DNA of 47,377 nucleotides, taken from the NCBI RefSeq assembly GCF_001039355.2, contig NW_019773723.1:1-47377 (forward strand), given 5' to 3'. The notes beneath the pieces are model-generated. The model saw only the letters and a program-made list of their open reading frames with translations, made no database searches and was not told the origin of the DNA. Source of the DNA: Lingula anatina (lineage: Eukaryota > Brachiopoda > Lingulata > Lingulida > Lingulidae). Every line of letters begins with the position of its first letter. The first letter of the stretch is position 1. The position numbers were made by a program, and so were the translations under genes. Shown piece after piece: positions 34,801 through 46,240 of the stretch.

Positions 34801-37800
34801 ATTTTCTACATCATGGCAACAGGCCATCATTGTAAATGTGGCTAAACAACCTCAAACCCAAACATTTTGTTTCTGTCAAATAAGAAACATTAAAGTCAAT
34901 GTAAAAGAATTTTCAGTGGACTCACAAATAAGCTAAAATGTCTAAACTACATATAATTAATAATTTTAATCTATATAGTATACTATTATTAGATGGGCCA
35001 CTTCCAGTTTATACTGTTATAGAACTCTATTTTGGGTAGCACTAGCAATTTTTTTCGCTTAGTCAAATTCATCACTTTTCTGTCTAGTTGTTATCCAATG
35101 GTGTTAATTTGACTAAAATGAGTCAAATCAAGCCCTTTTTGTTTAGCCAATTTGAGTAAGTTTTAGTATTTGGCTAAATTGGTGAGTGTTAGCGCTACCC
35201 CAGCTATTTCTATTCAGAATTCCAGAGTTACTGAATGTTAAACATAACCAATTAACTTGCTGGCAAGATATTTCATTATAACCCTTCACAGAAATCATCC
35301 TTTGGTTCCTGTACAATCTAAAACAATTTTCAGTGGACTCACAAATACCCAGGTGCAAACAGACATCATCCATACTATAGAAATCATCCCTTTGGTTCCC
35401 AGTCTTTCCCTACAAGCACTCACCAACCTCGCAGTCCCAGAGCTCAATACAATTGTTTCTCTTCTGGCCAGAGTCTTCCCGTGTTTGTCGCCCAGAACAC
35501 CACACTACTGGAGTCTTAGATCCGACAGAATAGCTTCACTTCATCCACGTCCCCCACACAGGGCCCTGGCTCTGGATATGGAGGCCATCAGTGAGCATTC
35601 TTAACAAATATCATTGACTATCCAGATTTAGGGCTATTCAGTAAGTACACTTAGAATAATCAATATGTGGTCCAAGGCGGACTCCTAAATTGTTCTAGAT
35701 GAATTATTTTTATTCAAGGAGCACTTGCAGTTACTGACGGGTGTATTCTTAGTATTGTCCTTAGCAAGCTGTTACATGTGCTCATTTACAAAAAACTTAA
35801 TTATATTTATATATCATCCTTAATACCATCTCTTTGGCAATATAGTGGTATATCTGCATAACTATGAAAATTGCATTTCTTTTCAGACGTGTTTTCCACA
35901 AAATCTGTGTCATGCACATTTTCATCTCTATTAAATACTACACCAAGAACCACCACTAGACGGGTGCCAATTAAAATCAAAACCCCTTGAAAGGTTGTTA
36001 TTTCAAATTGCACCGCTGGATGTCTAACCACAAGTGCGACCTCTCGCGCCACGTTCTGCCAACCCTCGTCAAGAGGCCACTGCTAGGCAGTTGTCTGGAG
36101 CGTACCAAGGCTGGCAATGAGGATATGGTAATTATTCACAAATTTTAACACCTCCAATTATTACAATATTTTTTTGAAAGGTTCAATGGCTGAAGTTACT
36201 CATATCTGAACCTGCCTCAGGTTGAAAAATTGCAGATCATCTTCTCCTTTAATGTTTTCAAAACAGACATTCATTATGAGAAATAAATTTAAATGCTTTG
36301 CTTCAAACTTGGTGGGTAATTACCGTAACAGCTGTATTCTGCAGCATGAAAACTTCAGTCTAGAACGAGTATTCAAATATGAATTTTTTTCTTTTTTTTT
36401 TTTTTGAAAAACATGTAGCATTCATTTTATTCATTAGAAATCAACCCATCCTAATGAAACCTTTGATTGGCCATTGGAAACGGTCAACAGTGAAGAACAA
36501 AAGTGTGGATCTTATCTTGAGAACTATATACCTGATTTAAAAACTCAGGCTCTAATAACTACTTCTACAGCCATCTATAATCACATTATTATACAGTTTG
36601 CCATGCTGTGTGCCACCTCTACTTACCACACAGGCAAAAGGCAGACAATAGAAAAGACATTAAATTTTGCTCCAAAAAAAAAGTTGAACAGAGATAAAAA
36701 CAGATTCAACATAATTAAGACATAGCAGAAATCGATTTCATCTCTTAATCAGAATTTCATTGCAGGATTTTCTCTAAAACTTTAATCTCCATGTTATGTG
36801 CAGGGCAACAGATTTGCCTAAGACATGTTCAATTTATTTTGTGGAAAAAAAAGCATTTCGGAGAGAAAAACAGTTTGTTTGTCAATTTACATTTCCGCAT
36901 ACTTGTGTTCAGGGCAAGAATGCATTATGGGTACTATTTCATTAGCCAAATCAGACCAATCATCTCACTTTTTTCTACGAACTTAATTTGTCTGTCTGCT
37001 TTTCTCCCTTCTAGATGTAGTAAGATTAGGACAAGCAATCTGCCACATAATTATCTATGACATTTGTAATTTGTTTTTTTTTTTTCTCTTTTTGCTCTGA
37101 CTGATTCAACTGACAATTGTCTTTAATTTTCTACAACAAAAGTTATGACAGAAAGAGTCAAAGTAAGTCATTTGAAACAAAATGTGTTCCAAGATGTCAA
37201 TATTACTAAAAGATTTTCTTGATTAAAAATTAAATATAGATAAATTCTCAGAAACCAACAATCCATGCAAAAGTTGCCAAAAGCTAATCAAAACTAACAG
37301 TGTACTTATCTTCCTATACAAATAAATGACAAGTGATTATTAAAGCTACAATGAGGAACTGCTGTTCTCACGGAGTTGGTAAGATAGCATCTACAGAGGT
37401 TAATAGAAAGAATTGAGTTTTAGGATTGCAAAGTTTCTCTTTTAAGTGCTGTGGGGCAAAGGAAACTATTTTCTTTTTTTTATTTATTTTAAAGCATAGA
37501 CTGGGAAATTTTCAAAGGGGGAGAGAGAGAAAGAGAGAGGAAGGGGGCAGGGAGGACGGGTGAGTAAATACACTTCACTATCTTATATTTCACTTGCTTC
37601 ATCGATAGAACAAAGTTGTCAATGAGATATTTGAATTCCACTTATATAATAGGCACCTTTATGGTTGCTTAACAACACATTTCTTCAAAATTGGCTTGTC
37701 TTGTTCTCCTATCATAAACTTCAGTGTCCAGACAGGGGAGCCCCCTACAGGGCTGAATGTTCCGTACTCACTCTTGACAGACCACCAGAGATTAAATCCA

Positions 37801-38901
37801 CTCCGACATTGGGGGAAAACTGATCATGATTTATAAGTTTGAGACACTCATACATGTTAAGTGTGATAACTATGTAAAATTGTTTTGGAGATACGAAGTG
37901 TCTTTGGAGAGACAAAGTGAAGAAATTGGCAAATGCAATAAAATGACTGTTTTTTTTTTTGTAGATGATTAACCCCTTCTGCTTGTTTTGTTGATAATAT
38001 TCTCAAACACTGGCTTCTACAGTAACATTGTCAGTTTTATATAAAATGATGGCGGTGCAGTTACAGGCATTCCTCCACATTCTGAACTGCAACTTAAATG
38101 AAAATAAGAAAAAAGTGCTAATTCCTTTTCCTGGTGTTGAGATCACACCTAGGCCTCAAGGAAACAGAACCTGGGTACTTTAAGGAAGGTAAATATAACT
38201 TGCTGAAAAACAAGGCTCATTTCATATGAAAATAAAATTAGTTTTCCAGAATTCCTACAAAGAGTTTGAGTACAGTAGACAGTTTTAACCTTACGATACA
38301 TGGTGATTACTTGAGCTATACAAGTAAGTTTGTGAAATCCTCCAGAGAGAGAGAGAGAGAGAGAGAGATTTAATAAGGAAAACACTGGCAGCTGTTATAT
38401 TAGCACATCAAGTGTAACTTCCTTTTTACCCCAAACAGAACATCCCCTTTGGTGTTCTTGACTAGAATGCCTGGTTTCAACTTCACTTAAAAAAAAAAAA
38501 AAAAACATTTCAAAAATCCTATGCAACACTTTCACTGGTATGTTTTTCCCTAGCCATTATGTTTTTCCAAAATCAAAACAAAGTGGAGGACTACAATTTT
38601 CAAAACTGGTCCATCAAAACAAATACTAGTAGCTAGTTGACCTTAATATCAATAATTGTTGAGTAATATGACAAATTTTACAGACATCATTGCACATGAA
38701 GTTGCCATTAGGATATATTGCAAAAACAAGTCAGAACACATTTTCCTCACAGGTTGTAGGTTATCTAACTAATTTAAAATCCTTATTAGACCAGTGCAGA
38801 CACAATCAATGCTTCTAATGAGTTGGCAACAAAACAAAATCAAAAGAAAGAAAAAAACACCCATTGTCTTTACCTCCTTCACGCTCCAGCTGTTTTGTCA
38901 T
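20263..38901 (-). CDS. ADARB1: ADAR2-type double-stranded RNA adenosine deaminase
   Basis: Coding exons in transcription order: 38901-38874 (proposed), 25682-24813, 22657-22479, 22150-21790, 21354-21232, 20965-20777, 20591-20263. All junctions are GT-AG and in phase, giving 692 aa (human ADAR2 is about 700). The enzyme converts adenosine to inosine in double-stranded RNA in the nucleus. A basic nuclear-localisation-like cluster ([10 protein letters not shown], about 63-72) precedes two dsRNA-binding domains at 79-142 and 228-292, each with the KKxAK motif and the AA-rich last helix. The deaminase domain (300-692) has zinc ligands and the proton shuttle in NDCHAE (His386, Glu388), SPCGDAR (Cys442) and SCSDK (Cys507), plus the base-flipping glutamate in SGEGTIPV (Glu479). 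The linker wording ([16 protein letters not shown]) is specific to ADAR2 over ADAR1. The body from 25682 to 20263 is certain; the 5' end is inferred. Confidence 0.95.
20777..20965 (-). CDS. ADARB1: ADARB1 exon, DPIYFSS segment
   Basis: Phase 1 to 1, 189 nt. Acceptor CCTGCAG before 20965, donor gttggt after 20777. Encodes [15 protein letters not shown] and [13 protein letters not shown], strongly conserved in ADAR2 deaminase domains. Confidence 0.95.
21232..21354 (-). CDS. ADARB1: ADARB1 exon with third zinc ligand
   Basis: Phase 1 to 1, 123 nt. Acceptor TTTTCCAG before 21354, donor gtacga after 21232. Encodes [25 protein letters not shown] and ARWN; the cysteine of SCSDK is a zinc ligand. 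Confidence 0.95.
21790..22150 (-). CDS. ADARB1: ADARB1 exon with HAE and PC catalytic motifs
   Basis: Phase 0 to 1, 361 nt. Acceptor CTTTCCAG before 22150, donor gtgagg after 21790. Encodes [32 protein letters not shown] and RTKIESGE, the core of the active site. Confidence 0.95.
22479..22657 (-). CDS. ADARB1: ADARB1 exon, start of deaminase domain
   Basis: Phase 1 to 0, 179 nt. Acceptor TTATCAG before 22657, donor gtgggt after 22479. Encodes the first deaminase helix ([15 protein letters not shown]) and [15 protein letters not shown]. Confidence 0.93.
24813..25682 (-). CDS. ADARB1: ADARB1 large exon with both dsRNA-binding domains
   Basis: Phase 1 to 1, 870 nt. Acceptor CATTTCAG before 25682, donor gtagag after 24813. 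Reading continues upstream of the internal ATG at 25567-25569 to the acceptor with no stop ([14 protein letters not shown]...), so the start lies in an upstream exon. Vertebrate ADARB1 also carries both domains in one large exon. The long forward-strand frame here is its antisense shadow. Confidence 0.95.
25683..28269 (-). other. ADARB1: ADARB1 intron, proximal part
   Basis: Intronic sequence with no recognised exon except the candidate that follows. It contains the CT-rich tract at 27479-27625. Several donor-like sequences (for example opposite 27905) do not keep the frame. Confidence 0.5.
27479..27625. repeat. (CT)n-rich tract with a repeated TAAACCCCTACACAC word
   Basis: Long CT runs interrupted twice by the same 15-mer at 27526 and 27561 (35-bp spacing), inside the ADARB1 intron. 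Confidence 0.85.
28270..28359 (-). CDS. Candidate alternative cassette exon of ADARB1
   Basis: A consensus donor CAAG/GTAAGA ends a reverse-strand open stretch of 90 nt that begins after an ATTAG acceptor. It is phase 1 at both ends, so it could be inserted between the proposed first exon and the dsRBD exon without a frameshift. It would add 30 residues (TRKVIIWYS ... SYGLQ) with no known motif. The acceptor has a poor pyrimidine tract, so this may be a decoy donor. Confidence 0.25.
28747..28814. repeat. (CATA)n microsatellite
   Basis: About seventeen CATA units followed by a short AT run to about 28825. Confidence 0.95.
29013..29144. mobile_element. Short TTAA-bounded inverted-repeat element
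   Basis: Begins TTAAACCACGGC and ends with the exact reverse complement GCCGTGGTTTAA; TTAA sits at both outer edges (29013-29016 and 29141-29144). This is compatible with a piggyBac-type TTAA duplication around a tiny non-autonomous element, but the 132-bp size and absence of a known terminal sequence leave it tentative. Confidence 0.4.
29149..29262. repeat. Long foldback hairpin inside the ADARB1 intron
   Basis: Left arm 29149-29196 and right arm 29214-29262 are reverse complements at about 43 of 48 positions around a 17-nt loop (29197-29213). The 6-mer ACTCGT occurs twice in each arm in the same orientation, which accounts for most mismatches. Transcribed within ADARB1 pre-mRNA it would form a stem of nearly 50 bp. 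Confidence 0.85.
29263..32331 (-). other. ADARB1: ADARB1 intron, middle part
   Basis: AT-rich intronic sequence without a recognised exon. It holds a C-run at 31074-31087 and a short direct repeat GGCCTAATAAACA at about 31808 and 31823. Opposed TGAG...CACAAATG words near 31869 and 32263 may bound a decayed element. Confidence 0.4.
32332..32570. repeat. Imperfect 132-bp tandem duplication
   Basis: GGACTGGAGGTAGGCAG at 32332 recurs as GGACTGAAGGTAGGCAG at 32464. Colinear similarity continues through ACAGGTG, CATGCCT, TTCTATAAT and TTTATCTT-AGAACA. Confidence 0.75.
33487..33518. repeat. Poly(A) tract
   Basis: More than 20 A in a row, then TAAAAAAA. Just upstream the forward strand shows CTCACCGTAATATTTC. 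On the reverse strand this is a GTGAGT-type donor after a poly-T run; no exon could be built from it. Confidence 0.8.
33537..33606. repeat. Paralogous repeat copy without MITE insertion
   Basis: Matches the flanks of the element at 35034-35203: TTCCAGTTTA-ACTGTTATA, then ACTCTA, then ATTCAGAATTC, then AGTTA-TGAATG. It preserves the uninterrupted version. Confidence 0.65.
34219..34272. repeat. 27-bp tandem duplication
   Basis: AGTTGAGGATACACTGG at 34219 and 34246; the remainder of each unit differs by a few bases. Confidence 0.9.
35034..35203. mobile_element. 170-bp MITE, hAT-like, inserted in a repeat
   Basis: Ends GGGTAGCACTAGC and GTTAGCGCTACCCCAG are inverted with two mismatches. CTATTTT (35027-35033) and CTATTTC (35204-35210) flank it as the likely target duplication. 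The interior has further opposed AGCCAATTT/GGCTAAATT words. The flanks rejoin to match the repeat at 33537-33606, confirming the insertion boundaries. Superfamily inferred from the CTGGGGTAGC-type end. Confidence 0.65.
35211..38873 (-). other. ADARB1: ADARB1 intron, distal part
   Basis: No exon recognised. Contains poly-T and poly-A tracts, a GA-rich block at about 37519-37545, a (GA)n run at 38344-38368 and a poly-A run at about 38488. The stretch 35920-36110 is less AT-rich, but its reverse frame has no recognisable protein character. Confidence 0.4.
38874..38901 (-). CDS. ADARB1: Proposed first coding exon of ADARB1 (nine codons)
   Basis: Reverse-strand ATG at 38899-38901 reads MTKQLEREG and ends in phase 1 at a GTAAAG donor, exactly the phase needed by the exon starting at 25682. 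In-frame TGA and TAA stops lie just upstream, fitting a 5' untranslated leader, and the joined protein has the expected length. The alternative is that this is chance and the true first exon lies elsewhere in 28.4-47 kb or outside the window. Confidence 0.45.
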
Positions 38902-41900
38902 TATGACATGAAAGCAGCAATTACCTTATCACAATTTTCCAAGATCTAACTGGTTCCAGGGACGGAAATGTACAATTCATTACCATGCTCCTGTTACCCC
39001 TGCATCAGCTCCTCGTCTCTCGCGTTTCTCTCGTGAGGGCTGCATCCATCTGGCATCAATAAAACATTTAAAAAAACTGGCAAAAGGACGCCACTTTTCA
39101 TCACCTCTATTACCAGCCTAGCCACCATGGGATGTCAGAGAATTACTTAAAACAGTGATATTCTCTGAACTCCTGGAATATTTCATTATTCTTGGCTTGT
39201 TCTTGCTTTTTTTTATCTAACCCAATCAATATGAACGCTGTTAATAATCTATGCCCTTTAAAAATTTTGAGACAAAATACTAACTCATTCAATCCTTATA
39301 ATAAAAAATCTACAGATAATAAACTATAAAATTCACACAAAATCCAGGGATTTCTTCTGGACAAAAGCTATTGTAACAATTTCAACTGATTATGACGCTC
39401 AGGCTTAACGTAAATTGAAAGACCATGGCAAGCAAAGTCTGCCAGCTAGTGAAGACGATCACCCTTATCTGTCTCCCAAAGTACACAAAAGGAAAAAAAA
39501 GATCTTATCAATGTTTCCATTTACCTCCACGCTAACAATGTGAGCTAAATGTAGATATTAATGTAATCAGTAAGTCCAACGTAATCAAATTTTCCAAGAA
39601 CAGAGGAAAAAAAGAATCCAATTCCATACACGTACCCTCTGGTATACACCACACTTGATGATGACTCTTTAAGTAACAAAACAGATAAAACCATTCCCAA
39701 CTTGATCACTGGCGTCAACAAACATCACACAAGGGGAAATCATTTTTTTGCAGAACATCAGACTATTAAACGCCTGGTGAATTTCACAATGTTTATCAAT
39801 TTAGACCAGTAAATTTTTTGTAATGCACTAATTATCTATCTATCTAATTAATAAAACATTTCTCCTTGTAACCATGGCTACAATCAGACTTCTGTACACA
39901 TGACAAACAGATTGTACTTTTAAGTCAGGAGAAAATATTAACGTCAGCAAGCGCACAGGTTGATACTAAAGGCCAGTCACATGACCCCCGTCCCCCCCCC
40001 AGCCCTCACCCCTCTGAATAATAAATAAGCATGTTTCCACAGCCAAAGAACACAACAAGAATAAAAGTACCTTTCTAAGTGAAGAGAGGACATTGACTTG
40101 CTGTCTACTTAATCAGTTATTTTCAAAGGCAACATACATTATTTATAATAATTTCATAGCAACTTTTTCATTTGAAGTTAGTGGCTTCAAGCTTGACTGA
40201 AGAGTATTATCAGATGTGGCTAGAAATGACTATTTACAAAATGCCTTCTCAAAAGCATAGTATGTATTAACATACTAAACAAGACAGACAGGTCAAAATG
40301 TTATCACAGTTGACCAATGTAAAAGTAAAAACTACAACATATAGACTTAATTGACACCTATATATGCTAAAATGTACTCACCAATTATAAAGTCGAAATT
40401 AAAAAAAAAAAAAAAACTTAAAAGAGAGCGCACAAAACATGCCTTAAGATGTCTGCAGATTTTTAAATATTTACAATTTTGAAAGAAATATTTATTTTGA
40501 GAGAAGGCTACTGTCTGGTTTAAACTTAACTGGTAGGCATTAACCACACTGTGAACTTTGAGAAGAAAACAAAGTGCCCTTCAGTTTGGCAAGCTGTGAC
40601 GGAAGCAACTAAGTGTTTGCAGCTTTTTATCCAAGTTTTAAGATCATTGACCGTCCACATCTCTTCAAAATATTGCCAAGAGAAAGCTGTAAGGCTTGAG
40701 ATGTGTTTACATTCAAGTTAGATCAACCTTCCTCACTGTATTCCTCCTTTATATTATCACAGGCTGATCTGACCACAGGCACCAAATACAATGATCCTTT
40801 CAGTTCTCCTGCCAGCCCCCACGCCATACTATTGCCACTCTTGGTCCTGCCCCATCATCACTGGGCTATAGTCTGATGACTTACTTCAGAGAACAGATTC
40901 ATGACATTTTTCTGTCCAGTGCAAGGTTAGTTATATCTAAGATCTAATATACCATATCCGTTTATTAGATCTTAGGTTTAATCAGGTGAATGATCAGAGA
41001 ACTGGCAACCTGACGTCTACTTCAATGTACCTTAAGTTTTAGACCCACTGCTCGGCTGGTCTTGTTGAAATTTGCCAGCAGGAAATGGAGAAACTTGTCT
41101 TCAAAAAATTCAAACAAAGATTTTGAATGTACTCTTAAGTACATGAATTGTTTCTTGTTGGCCTTATATGAGGACAATTAAAACTTCTAAAACATATATT
41201 GACAGACAAGTGCCCTTAATCAATATCATTCTTAATCTTTTGCCTTTTCCAAAATTGTTACAGAGTTAAGGCAAGTGTCATAAAAGATAAAAGAATTGAA
41301 CTAGAGGAGACATTCATATTTAAGCCTTGTCAGTGATAATTGCCATTTGTGATCTCAAGCCATAGATTTGAAATTGTGGATACCAAATTACAGGCTTGGA
41401 CTGTGATTTCATGGCTCGAATATAAAAGCAGTGGTCGGCACCATCACTTACGGCAGCCCTGTCAAGAATTTGACCAGCTTTCATCCAGGTTACTTACTGC
41501 TGGGGTGCAGGTTCCTCTTCTCAAACCCAATTTTTTTCAATATGGAAATAATGCAGTTTGAGGCTCTTCGGCCCATAGGAACATACTGAATTTGTAAGTG
41601 GATTAAAGGTCCACAGTTTGCATCATGGTGTTTGCGATTCATGAATGGCTTTTTTCCCAGTATAAACAGTAATACTCAGGGCAATTTTGATCAGGTGGTT
41701 TCAACAACCCCAACCATTGATTTATTCAAAGTAGACAGAGCAAAGAAGCTCTGAACAGTGCAGGAAAATATTGACGTCTGTCTGCAGGATTGCTTGTCCT
41801 TTGAATCAAAAAGACACAATTTTTATCATTGATTTCTTTATCATAAGGTTAAAAGATCTTAATGAAAACATCCTAATGTATTTCCAGGAATTCAATTAGT

Positions 41901-41940
41901 TCCAATCACTAATGCACTTTTAGGAATTCAATTACTTAAA

Positions 41941-41993
<53 letters not shown>

Positions 41994-44602
41994 ACAAGAG
42001 AGAAAGAAAGAGAGCAACTCATTGGTTTAAATTATTAATACTCCAGAAGTACGGGGCACCATGGCAACTCCTACTTCAACACAAAGAAATTGTATTTGAA
42101 GTCAATATTTCACTTTTTTTAGTGGAAGAGCTTAAGAAGAAAAATTAAAAGTTATTCTAAGTATAGTACACAGTGTGTAGAAACCCTGCAATGCAGGCAG
42201 CAAGAAGAAATGGCACATCAATCCCACACCATGCTACCACAAAGCAAATCACAAGAGGGACTTGACAAGTAGTTCAAAGAGGCAAAATGAAAAGAAACAT
42301 TTCTTATGAACAGCTGAACATGCCATAAATAAAATATTCTCAAATCACCAGATACAGAATAATCAATGTTGTACATTAATCAGAGGAATGCTGCTTTGAT
42401 TCTACAATCTCTACAGCTGGAAACCAGACTTTAACATGATGAAACACTTCTCCAGCTTCGTTCACACAAACTGGACTGGAAAACAGTCTAAAATGTGCCA
42501 TATAATACATAACTAAAGCACATTCAATATTGACTGGTATACTTGACAGTCTGCACTGCTATACACTGACAATGTTATTACATAAGAGTCAACAAAACAC
42601 TGGGCTCAACACTGCCTATCTATCAACTTCCACCCAAACAGAAAAAACAAGAACTTGTGAAAGTCAGTTAAACTCCCCATAGCATCATTACATGTAATAG
42701 GCAGTCTTGATAAAGAAAACCTTCCGTTGTAAAAAGAAACTCATCATTTAAACTATACCAGGAGTTTAGGAGATAAAGCCTCAGATTTTAAACCACATTT
42801 TGTTCAATTTATCTTAGGACAAATAATACTTTTCAATAGTTTTTAACTAATAAATCCCACATATAAGAAGACTAAGAGAATTCTAATTCACCCTCACAGA
42901 GGCTTTTTTCAGATCTGTATCTTCAGCATTTAGCCCCTTAGGCCCATGGTTCAGTGAACTGCCTTAACAGCATGGAACATTTCCATCATAAATCTCAACT
43001 CCAAATGATAACAGCAATTTGAAAAACCACAATCTTCAGTCTACTGTTCAATAAAGGAAACATGAAGTGATTTCTAATGGGATTTTTATTATCAGGAAAA
43101 CAAGACCATGTAACCTTGGCTCCCTTTTCACTTGGCTTCCCTTGTAACTTCCCAGTACTGGAACACCTCTTCAACCTGCTGGTCCTCCAACAGAGCACCT
43201 GTTCTCTTTCTAGAGCCACTTGGATTAAACCAATTAGCTGACCTTTTCATAGTGGAGAGGTAGGACCAGTAACTGACAGGCAGAGTTCTTACCTGGAGGA
43301 GAGATTAAGGCACCCGTGGAAAAACTTAGGTTAAAAGTGAAAATTAGTGCAAACATCCTTTTAACTGCCCTGTTTATTGGGCGAAAATTTCAGGAATGAG
43401 CCAATTATTATTTTTCCATGGAAATCTATCACAGCCTCAGACTTGGTACTTTTGGCAAGATAAATATAACATAATATTATTCAACGAAGTAATTTCAACA
43501 GCAAATCTAAGTTTAATCTATGGTAAGTGACCTAAAAGTAAGGTGGCACTGAACACTGAAATTCAAATGGATGGTGTATTCTAGAGGAAAGCAGAACTGC
43601 CCTTTGGAAAGAATCAGACTTCGATAAATAACAATGTTGGTATAAAGAGAGTGTTTATCTTCAACTGGATTTGTTTAATAACACATCATAGCATTCACAA
43701 GGCAAGAGGACTCAAGATGAACTTCTGAAGGCAAATTTATCAATTATGTCTTTAAACACATATACAGAGAGCAAGTTTACAAGAAGGCAGACAAACTAAG
43801 GAAAACTTTGAACAAAGTTCTACTTTTTAAATTCCTATTGTATGTTGAACAGGGTTTAAAAACACTTCACACACATCAGAGGAATATGAACTGGTAGTAC
43901 ATGCATGAGCTATCCTAGAAAAATGTGGTAATTAACCCCAAAAAAATTGACATCCATACTACATCATATCAAAAACAGTGTCATACAGCATTGACGGGAG
44001 AGATTAAATACATGAAGTTCTTTTCCCACAGAATCTTAAAGGGCACCAATGTCTGTGGTATATGATGTGGCAATTCTTTACTCTGAGACCAACTAATTTT
44101 ATAAACTTATATCATCAATATGCTGTATGTGTTCATATCTCTTTGGAGTTTTTTTCCCTCGGATGTCCAACCAAGCATAAACCAAAAGTTGATAATGTTA
44201 ATGCTTCACTGTGAGCAAAGTTACAACAAAATCATTCACCTATAAATTTTACAAGCACGCTGCTTGATGGTGGAAAATCACAGCTCTCCATTTGCAGAAT
44301 GTTTGGGATATTTGTGCTGAATTTACAACTTCACCAGATTGTTCTACCAGATTCTGTATCAGGCAATTTTGTGAGCAGATGCGAGCCACTCCACCTGATA
44401 GACCTCCCAGTTGGAGAAAAAATCCTGCAATTATTCTTTCCTTTCTTTAACAGCCCAGTGAACTGTTTTAGACATTGTTTTCTTTGTAAAATAATATAGA
44501 AATCCAACATACAGCCAGTGAGTACAAGATAGGAAGAAAGAGGTGTAAATCCCAACAGTTAAACACAACTCTAATTGGAGCAATTATATGTTACAACCCA
44601 AT

Positions 44603-44638
<36 letters not shown>

Positions 44639-46077
44639 CAGAAGGAGACAAGCTTTGACATATACATGAGTGTGGAGAAGCACTGGCCTTTGCTTATATC
44701 TGGTGAATATTACACCCTAATCCAATCTACAAGACTGATATTTTTCTCATAATGTTTCTCTTCTCCTGTCCTAAAAAAGTTCATAATTGTAACATTCTGT
44801 TTTGGTTATCAGATAGCACACAGTTATCACAATATTGAAAGAGAGGGAAAGAAGTCATTTTCTGTATTAAGTAGCAACCCTATTCTGTGGCCCAGTGCCT
44901 TCTATACTTCCTGGTGCCTAAGGCTGCCTGTATGCTGTACATTAGTTTAACAAGATAATCACAGCAAAAACAGGTGAAGAACAGAGAAAGGAAAACACAC
45001 CACAAATGCCACAACCACGTTTCTCCTTAATGTTACACAGATACAAACATATACAGATGTCCACTGGAGGGGAGAAGGGGGTGGTGCTGATGGAAAAATG
45101 GACAAAACTTTGACAAAAAAAAAAAAAAAAGATCTCCACATTTCTCGTACACGTACATACCCTGGCCAACCTGCTTCAGAAACCGTGAACCTCACTACAT
45201 TTTATTTACAGAGAGAATCCACTGAAGTAATAGGAATACTGAAAGAGGTTGGTTTTCAGTACCATATGGTTCAAACTACCTTGCAGTTCTTTTAGTCAAA
45301 TATATCAAAACCTTCATCAAAACCAACAATTTCATACATAAACATGCCACAAATCAACAACATACGAAGTGAAATAAAAACTGGAAATATCTTTCACCCT
45401 CATTGGTACAGAAACATTATTTTTAGCTCCTGGCAAATTCTCCAGGGAAGTATCCTGCCAGCAGTGAGCCATGCTTGACTAATCATAGTTGCTAATCCTG
45501 TACCTGAGGTGTCTGTATCGTTCCTCTCACCTGAAGGCTCTCCAGGTAGCGCTATGGGTACTAATTTAACAAGTTTACCATTCCCTATTACTCCTTCTTT
45601 CCAGCTCAATGAATGCTACAAATCATTGCTGGCTTTGCAGACTTCTATCTAACAAGTTCCGCGGTGCTCCTATATCGCCGCTAGCAAGGTGTCTGCTGGG
45701 CCAATAGTGCTGTATTCTCAGCAGATACCCTGTAGGCTTGTAAGTGCTGGCTCTCACTGCAAACCCTGGTTGTATCTTTATTGTTGAACTAACTCTCTCC
45801 ACTAAGTTGGCTGCCCACACTGCGGGATATGAGAGTGTTCTGCAGAAATCCTCTGGTTACGGTAATTATCCAAAAATTTCAAATGCCCGATTCCAAACAT
45901 TTCAGCTCTTCAAAATTCTTATTACTTGGTTTCTACTAATCACAATAATGATTTTCTGACTGAAAAATTACAGCTCAGAATTTTCAATCAAATTTTTGAC
46001 AAATTTAAATGCACAATGCATAAAATAGTTCTGATTCAATTTTGTTCACATTAACTGATATATAACCAAGTATATCC
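38902..46077. other. Non-coding flank upstream of the proposed ADARB1 start
   Basis: Probably ADARB1 5' untranslated or intronic/promoter sequence if transcription starts farther out. A consensus reverse-strand donor CTCCAG/GTAAGA ends at 43293 and could close a leader exon. A forward TATAAAAG near 41420 has no gene behind it. (GA)n tracts lie at 41946-42015 and 44602-44638 and a poly-A at 45114-45130. A somewhat more GC-rich block at 45420-45860 contains only short frames with no recognised motif. Confidence 0.35.
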
Positions 46078-46240
46078 CAGGGGCGTAACCAGGCATACAC
46101 ACGGATGCACTGTGCGTACAATTTTTTGAGCCAACCATGATATTATTCTCCATAAATTCAGTGTATTTTTCACAGAATATAATTGTATCTGTGAATTTTC
46201 AAAATCTGTGCGTACAATTTTAAAAGGTCTGGCCTGTATC
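46078..46240. mobile_element. Probable hAT-type element end
   Basis: CAGGGGCGTAACCAGG at 46078-46093 resembles the 5' terminus common to many animal hAT-derived elements. TGTGCGTACAATTTT occurs twice (about 46110 and 46208). No matching inverted 3' end was found, so it is probably truncated. Confidence 0.4.

Noticed and set aside
35807-36052. Reverse-strand frame of 81 aa in a less AT-rich part of the ADARB1 intron
   Set aside because: No known family recognised, no flanking splice signals that fit the gene.
41415-41561. TATAAAAG followed by a 73-codon forward frame
   Set aside because: No exon with family similarity or splice support follows; a TATA-like word is expected by chance in AT-rich DNA.
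45400-45820. Reverse-strand frames of 69 and 65 aa in a somewhat GC-richer block
   Set aside because: No motif recognised, no joining splice sites in phase; noted only as a compositional change.
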